Assembly (NCBI GenBank): GCA_963842955.1
Contig: CAWJIJ010000008.1
Span: 186,001 to 250,000, forward strand
Length of the DNA: 64,000 nt
Direction of reading: 5' to 3'
Origin: JARFQW01 sp963842955
GTDB lineage: Bacteria > Pseudomonadota > Gammaproteobacteria > Steroidobacterales > XN24
Shown: piece after piece, positions 59,169-64,000 of the stretch
How the letters are laid out: the number at the start of each line of letters is the position of its first letter
Numbering within the stretch: position 1 is the stretch's first letter
Program-made: the position numbers and the translations under genes
Notes under the pieces: model-generated
Database searches by the model: none
Seen by the model: only the letters and a program-made list of their open reading frames with translations
Told to the model about the DNA's origin: nothing

Positions 59169-61061
59169 ATGGGCTATGACGAGATTTACCGGCGATCCCA
59201 AGAGGATCCCGAGGGCTTCTGGGCAGATGCTGCCGCCGCTATTGAGTGGGACAAGACCTGGGACACCGTCCTGGATGCGAGCGCCGCGCCCATCTATCGC
59301 TGGTTCTCCGGCGCCGAGCTGAACACCTGCTACAACGCGCTGGACCGTCATGTGGCGGCCGGGCGCGGCTCCAGCACCGCGCTGATCTACGACAGCCCGG
59401 TAACCGGAACCAAGGACAGCTTCACCTACGCGGAACTTACCGAGCGGGTCGCTCGGTTCGCCGGCGCCCTCAGAAGCCAGGGCGTGGAGCGCGGCGACCG
59501 GGTCATCATCTACATGCCCATGATTCCGGAGACCGTGATCGGCATGCTGGCCTGCGCCAGGCTGGGAGCGGTTCACTCCGTGGTCTTCGGCGGATTCGCG
59601 GCCAAGGAACTGGCGACCCGAATCAACGATGCCCAGCCCAAGGTCATTCTCACGGCCTCCTGCGGTATCGAGGGCGCAAAGGTCATTCCCTACAAGCCCC
59701 TCCTGGACGAAGCGCTGACCCTTGCCACCCATGCGCCTGGGCACTGCATCGTTTTTCAGCGCCCGCAGTGCGAGGCGGCCATCACGGAAGGCCGCGACGT
59801 GGATTGGGTGGAGCTGACCGAAGCATCCGAGCCGGCCGACTGCGTGAGCGTATCGGCCACCGATCCCCTGTATGTCCTGTATACCTCGGGTACGACGGGT
59901 ATTCCCAAGGGCGTCGTTCGCGACCACGGCGGCCATGCCGTCGCCCTGGCATGGAGCATGAAGAACGTCTACGGCGTCGACCCCGGAGATGTGTTCTGGG
60001 CCGCGTCCGACGTGGGCTGGGTGGTGGGTCATTCCTATATCGTCTATGGCCCGCTGCTTTGCGGCTGCACCACCATCCTCTACGAAGGCAAACCCGTGGG
60101 CACACCGGATCCCGGCGCATTCTGGCGGGTCATCTCCGAGTACGGTGTGGATGTCATGTTCACTGCGCCGACGGCTTTTCGCGCCATCAAGCGGGAAGAC
60201 CCGGAGGGGACCTATATCGGCAAGTACGACCTGTCGAAGCTGCGTGCGCTGTTTCTCGCCGGCGAGCGCTGCGACCCGGACACGCTTCTCTGGGCGCAGG
60301 ACAAGCTGGGTATTCCCGTCATCGACCATTGGTGGCAAACCGAAACCGGCTGGCCGATTGCCGCCAACTGCCTCGGCATCGAGCAGCTGCCCGTTCGCCC
60401 CGGCTCACCGACTCGAGCGGTTCCGGGATACGACGTCCGGATTCTCGGCGAGGACGGACAGGAACTTCCGGACGGTGATATCGGCAGCATCATGATTCGC
60501 CTGCCGCTGCCCCCCGGAACCCTTACCACGCTATGGCAGAACGACGAGCGGTTTGTGGAAGCCTATCTCTCCACTCACGAAGGCTGGTATCTGACCGGCG
60601 ACGCCGGATTCCGGGACGAAGACGCGTACCTGTGGATCATGAGTCGCATCGACGACATCATCAACACCGCGGGCCATCGCCTGTCCACCGGCGGCATGGA
60701 AGAAGTGCTGGCCGCGCATCCGGACGTCGCCGAGGCCGCCGTGATCGGTGCCGCCGATGAATTAAAAGGCGAACTGCCGGTCGGCCTGGTCGTCCTGAAA
60801 GCCGGCGTGACCCACGCTCCGGAAGACATCAAGGCGGATCTGGTCAAGCTGGTGCGGGAGAAGGTCGGCCCTGTTGCGTCATTCAAGAAGGTGGTTATCG
60901 TCGACCGCCTTCCGAAGACCCGCTCCGGAAAAGTCCTGCGCGGGACCATGCGCAAGATCGCCGACGGCAAGGAATTCAATGTTCCGGCCACCATTGACGA
61001 TCCGGCGATTCTGGGAGAGATCGAAGACGCCCTGGGTAAGATCGGCTACGGGCGACGCTGA
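59169..61061 (+). CDS. prpE: propionyl-CoA synthetase-type acyl-CoA ligase
   Basis: 630-residue AMP-forming acyl-CoA synthetase. Core motifs: VLYTSGTTGIPKGVVRDHGG, the cofactor/substrate motif IDHWWQTETGWPIA, TGDAGFRDEDAYLWIMSRID and the catalytic lysine in PKTRSGKVLRGTMRKI. The early segment FWADAAAAIEWDKTWDTVLD, the GVVRDHGGHAVAL variant and length near 630 fit PrpE rather than AcsA. The product propionyl-CoA or acetyl-CoA would link to CoA-based pathways in the window. ATG 59169 starts the conserved N terminus. Confidence 0.9.
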   Translation: MGYDEIYRRSQEDPEGFWADAAAAIEWDKTWDTVLDASAAPIYRWFSGAELNTCYNALDRHVAAGRGSSTALIYDSPVTGTKDSFTYAELTERVARFAGALRSQGVERGDRVIIYMPMIPETVIGMLACARLGAVHSVVFGGFAAKELATRINDAQPKVILTASCGIEGAKVIPYKPLLDEALTLATHAPGHCIVFQRPQCEAAITEGRDVDWVELTEASEPADCVSVSATDPLYVLYTSGTTGIPKGVVRDHGGHAVALAWSMKNVYGVDPGDVFWAASDVGWVVGHSYIVYGPLLCGCTTILYEGKPVGTPDPGAFWRVISEYGVDVMFTAPTAFRAIKREDPEGTYIGKYDLSKLRALFLAGERCDPDTLLWAQDKLGIPVIDHWWQTETGWPIAANCLGIEQLPVRPGSPTRAVPGYDVRILGEDGQELPDGDIGSIMIRLPLPPGTLTTLWQNDERFVEAYLSTHEGWYLTGDAGFRDEDAYLWIMSRIDDIINTAGHRLSTGGMEEVLAAHPDVAEAAVIGAADELKGELPVGLVVLKAGVTHAPEDIKADLVKLVREKVGPVASFKKVVIVDRLPKTRSGKVLRGTMRKIADGKEFNVPATIDDPAILGEIEDALGKIGYGRR

Positions 61062-61135
61062 CAGGACGCGCCGGCGCAAAGCCGCTATGCTCAGTCCCGG
61101 CCGGAACTCGCCGGCGTACCGGGACAGGGGCAGCC

Positions 61136-61690
61136 ATGGGTTTAATGATTGCGGGTCTGCTGATTTTCTTTGCGGGCCATCTCCTTCCCACCATCCCGTC
61201 GGTCCGGGAGGGTCTCGTCGCCTCGCTGGGTCCCGGACGATACCGGCTCGTTTATTCGCTGGTTGCCCTGGCCGGCCTCGTGCTGGTGGCGATCGGGTAT
61301 TCCGGGCGCGAGTACATCCACGTCTACGCCCCCTCGGCCGCCGGACGCGCCATGGCACTGCATGCCATGCCCCTGGCGTTTTTCCTGCTGGCCGCGGCCA
61401 ACATGAAGACCTGGACACGGCGACTGCTACGGCATCCCATGTCACTCGGGATACTCATCTGGGCCAGTCTCCATCTTGCGGCTAACGGGGACCTCTACTC
61501 GGTGATCCTGTTCGGCAGCTTCGCCGTCTATGCGGTGCTGTCGGCAGTCCTTGCGATAGCCCGGGGCAAGACCAAAGACGACGGCACGGCATCCCTCAAG
61601 TACGACGGGTTTGCCTTGCTGGGCGCGGTCCTTCTCTACGGTCTGATCCTGCACGCCCACGGCTGGCTGTTCGGCGTCGCGCTCCGCTAG
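61136..61690 (+). CDS. NnrU family membrane protein
   Basis: 184-residue inner-membrane protein with about five helices. It opens GLMIAGLLIFFAGHLLPTIP and contains histidines at membrane positions (ALHAMPLAFFLLAAANMKT, LIWASLHLAANGDLYSVILFG). These fit NnrU, a family linked to denitrification in some bacteria and related to plant 15-cis-zeta-carotene isomerase. In this genome its role is unknown. ATG 61136 follows GGGGCAGCC. It lies 74 bases after prpE. Confidence 0.85.
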   Translation: MGLMIAGLLIFFAGHLLPTIPSVREGLVASLGPGRYRLVYSLVALAGLVLVAIGYSGREYIHVYAPSAAGRAMALHAMPLAFFLLAAANMKTWTRRLLRHPMSLGILIWASLHLAANGDLYSVILFGSFAVYAVLSAVLAIARGKTKDDGTASLKYDGFALLGAVLLYGLILHAHGWLFGVALR

Positions 61691-61870
61691 GGGCTGCCGC
61701 AAGCTGCAAAAATCCTGCGGCGATCGGTCAAGATTCCGGCCGGGTCTGCCGGCACACTGGTGCCCGACGTCGCGAGAGACCTTCTCGGGCGGCCCGGGGA
61801 TCTCGCGGCAGTCCTCCCCCCCTCTGTGTCCCCGGGCTGCCAACCTGATCGATAGCAGGAGTTCCAACCC

Positions 61871-62020
61871 ATGATTCCGATTGAGATCTGGATATCGTCC
61901 CGGCTGTATGCCCCGCTGGCTCTCGCAATCGGCGTCCTCGCGTGGAGCGTGCTCCGGGACAAGCCGGCGACCAACGAGCGCATAGACAGCGCAACGCTGC
62001 TGCTCAGCCGCCCCCGTTAG
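61871..62020 (+). CDS. small single-helix membrane protein (49 residues)
   Basis: Short frame beginning MIPIEIWISSRLYAPLALAI, with one hydrophobic segment at about residues 6-28 and a polar basic end (LRDKPATNERIDSATLLLSR). ATG 61871 is nine bases after AGGAG. Composition and codon use are like the neighbours. No family recognised. Its reality rests only on the ribosome site and the clean transmembrane pattern. Confidence 0.45.
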   Translation: MIPIEIWISSRLYAPLALAIGVLAWSVLRDKPATNERIDSATLLLSRPR

Positions 62021-62226
62021 CTCCCGAGCCCCGGGCCGGCCACCTCCCCTCTTCCCAACGCCTCACGGATGACCCGGGTTCTCGCCGGGGGCGCCCGTTC
62101 CCGCGTGCATGTCGTTCACATGCGCGGTAGGGTGCGGTGAGCCCTTGCTGGAGTAGCCAATGGCCGGAGAAGAATCGAACCCGCCCGCAATCTCGGAGAA
62201 CCACTGCCGGAGAGGAGCCGGGAGCC

Positions 62227-64000
62227 GTGCACTTTCGGGCGTGCAGTCTGTGCGAGGCGATCTGCGGTCTCGAAATCCGGGTCGAAGGCGGCGAAGTTCG
62301 TTCGATTCGGGGTGACAAGGCTGATCCATTCAGCCGCGGCCATATCTGCCCGAAAGCGGTGGCTCTGAAAGACATTCACGAAGATTCCGACCGTCTCCGT
62401 CAGCCGATGCGGCGGACCGAGGCCGGGTTCGAGCCGGTATCGTGGGGTGAGGCGCTAGACGAAACCGCAAGGAATCTTCGCAAGGTGCGGGCGGCGCACG
62501 GGCGCAAGGCCGTTGCCGTATATGCCGGCAACCCGAACGTCCACAATTGGGGTTCGATTCTCTATGCCCCGCCCTTTTACCGGTCATTGCGGCCCGGGCG
62601 CCGATACTCCGCCACCTCGGTCGACCAGCTGCCCCATCACCTGGCCGCCTACCTCATGTTCGGTCACCAGTTCCTGCTGCCCATTCCGGACATCGACCGA
62701 ACAGACTACTTGCTGATGTTGGGGGCAAACCCGGTCGTGTCCAACGGCAGCATCATGACCGCCCCGGACATAAAGAAACGCCTGAAGGCCATACGCGAGC
62801 GCGGTGGCCGAATCGTTGTCGTCGACCCCCGGCGAACCGAAACTGCCGCGTTCGCGGATCAGCACCTGTTCGTCCGGCCCGGCAGCGACGCGCTGCTGCT
62901 TGCGGCTCTCGTGCAGGTCATTCTCAGTGAAGGCCCGGACAGCGTTGGCCCGCTGGCGGCCATCAGCGACGGCGTGGAGGAACTGGCCGCAGCCCTGACG
63001 CCGTTCACACCGGAGGCCGTCAGTGGAACGACGGGGATCCCGGCCGAATCGATCCGGGTTCTCGCGAAGGAGTTTCGTTCAGCGAAGAGTGCGGTCGCCT
63101 ACGGGCGCATGGGGGTATCGGTGCAGGCCTTCGGCGGGTTGTGCCAGTGGCTGGTGAATGTGCTCAATCTCGTGACCGGCAACCTGGATCGCGTGGGCGG
63201 AGCAATGTTCCCGAAGCCCGCCGTGGACCTGCTGGCCCTTTCCAGCCGGGGCGGCTTCGCACGCTTTACAAGCAGCGTTCGGGGGCTGCCTGAATTTGCC
63301 GGTGAACTGCCCGTGGCGACCCTGGCCGAAGACATTCTCGCCGGCGGCGACGATGCGGCTCGTGCGTTGGTGACTATCGCCGGCAACCCGGTGCTGTCCA
63401 CGCCAAACGGACGCAAGCTGGACGAGGCCCTGTCCGGGCTCGATTTCATGGTGTCCATCGACTTCTATATCAATGAGACGACCCGGCACGCGAATATCAT
63501 CCTGCCGCCGACCGGGCCGCTGGAACACGACCACTACGACGTGGTCTTCCACCAGCTGGCCATACGCAACACCGCGCGCTATTCGCCGGCGGTATTTTAC
63601 CCCCGGCGACGGCGCACTGCACGACTGGGAGATTCTTCTCGAGCTCTCGGCACGGCTGGACGACTCTCCCTTGCGGGAACGCATCAAGGGACGCGTGCTG
63701 CGCTGGTTCCTGCGCCGGCAGGGGCCCACCGGCCTGCTGGAGCGATTGCTACGCAACGGCCCCTATGCCCACACACTGGAGTTTCGTCAGCTGCTGAGCG
63801 CGCCCCACGGCATCGATCTCGGCAGTCTCGAGCCTACGCTGCGCGAGCGCATCAAGACGCCGGACGCGCGTATTGACGCCGCCCCGAAGGTGTTCATCGA
63901 CGACCTGGACCGCCTCGCGGCGTCACTCGGAGCCGCGCCAGGGCACTCGCAGGAGCTGCTCCTGATCAGCCGCCGGCAGCCCCGGAGCAACAACTCCTGG
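62227..64000 (+). CDS. molybdopterin oxidoreductase (formate dehydrogenase-like), frameshifted and cut by window end
   Basis: Molybdopterin enzyme of the DMSO-reductase superfamily. The N-terminal [4Fe-4S] cysteines are in RACSLCEAICGLE and GHICPKA. Mo-cofactor segments follow (LLMLGANPVVSNGSIMTAPD, IVVVDPRRTETAAFADQHLF, GAMFPKP, NPVLSTPNGRKLDEAL, HANIILPPTGPLEHDHYD). GTG 62227 is likely the start. Near 63601-63604 an extra C in a CCCC run shifts the frame. The true continuation GDGALHDWEILLELSARLDD is one frame over and stays open to the window end. Substrate unknown. Confidence 0.8.

Overview
The window is a chromosomal segment of a GC-rich bacterium, most likely a gammaproteobacterium. The block fabD-fabG-acpP-fabF-pabB-pabC-mltG-tmk-holB-pilZ is a typical gammaproteobacterial arrangement. 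The type II secretion genes run G-H-I-J-K-L-M-N, which resembles the xps order of Xanthomonadales-like lineages, and there is a complete ccmABCDEFGHI set. I could not assign a genus. No rRNA, tRNA or CRISPR array was seen.

Layout. (1) 1-5535, minus strand: pseudopilin and inner-membrane genes gspG to gspN of a type II secretion system, with a divergent rhombosortase gene at 5602. (2) 6250-14868, plus strand: fatty-acid synthesis, p-aminobenzoate synthesis, MltG, thymidylate kinase, DNA polymerase III delta-prime and PilZ. (3) 14911-20157, minus strand: a double cyclic-nucleotide-binding/rhodanese fusion, then a beta-oxidation operon (fadI-like, fadJ-like) behind a TetR regulator that has a PsrA/FadR-like inverted repeat in front of it. 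(4) 20252-29632: an accessory stretch with an EEP-family phosphohydrolase, a TIR-like protein overlapping a 2OG-Fe(II) oxygenase, membrane proteins, a YeeE/YedE pair, class I aldolase, a class I-type HMG-CoA reductase and an AT-richer orphan gene. (5) 29954-37352: a secreted beta-propeller protein, a winged-helix/TPR regulator, and a decayed island holding a dabA fragment, two copies of an IS91-like terminus, a truncated IS91 transposase and an FNT channel gene. (6) 37882-45066: a diheme-type fumarate reductase (frdCAB), ATP-dependent PEP carboxykinase and a DASS anion transporter. These would connect C4-dicarboxylate uptake, fumarate/succinate conversion and oxaloacetate-to-PEP flux. (7) 45153-50115: an aldo/keto reductase, a membrane transporter and a LytS/LytTR two-component pair. 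(8) 50154-58150: cytochrome c maturation, followed by acyl-CoA-binding protein and a MaoC-like hydratase. (9) 58427-64000: an HdeD-like protein, propionyl-CoA-type ligase, NnrU-like protein, a small membrane protein and a molybdopterin oxidoreductase running off the window.

Six otherwise well-formed genes are each interrupted by a net one-base frame change (near 22510, 26132, 32989, 55398, 58733 and 63603). Several sit in homopolymers, so many of them may be sequencing or assembly indels rather than true pseudogenes. The most interesting biology is the TIR-like/2OG-oxygenase pair, the IS91 scar with its dabA remnant, the operator-like palindromes (20183, 41856), the rhombosortase beside its presumed secretion system, and the unusual HMG-CoA reductase and diheme fumarate reductase.
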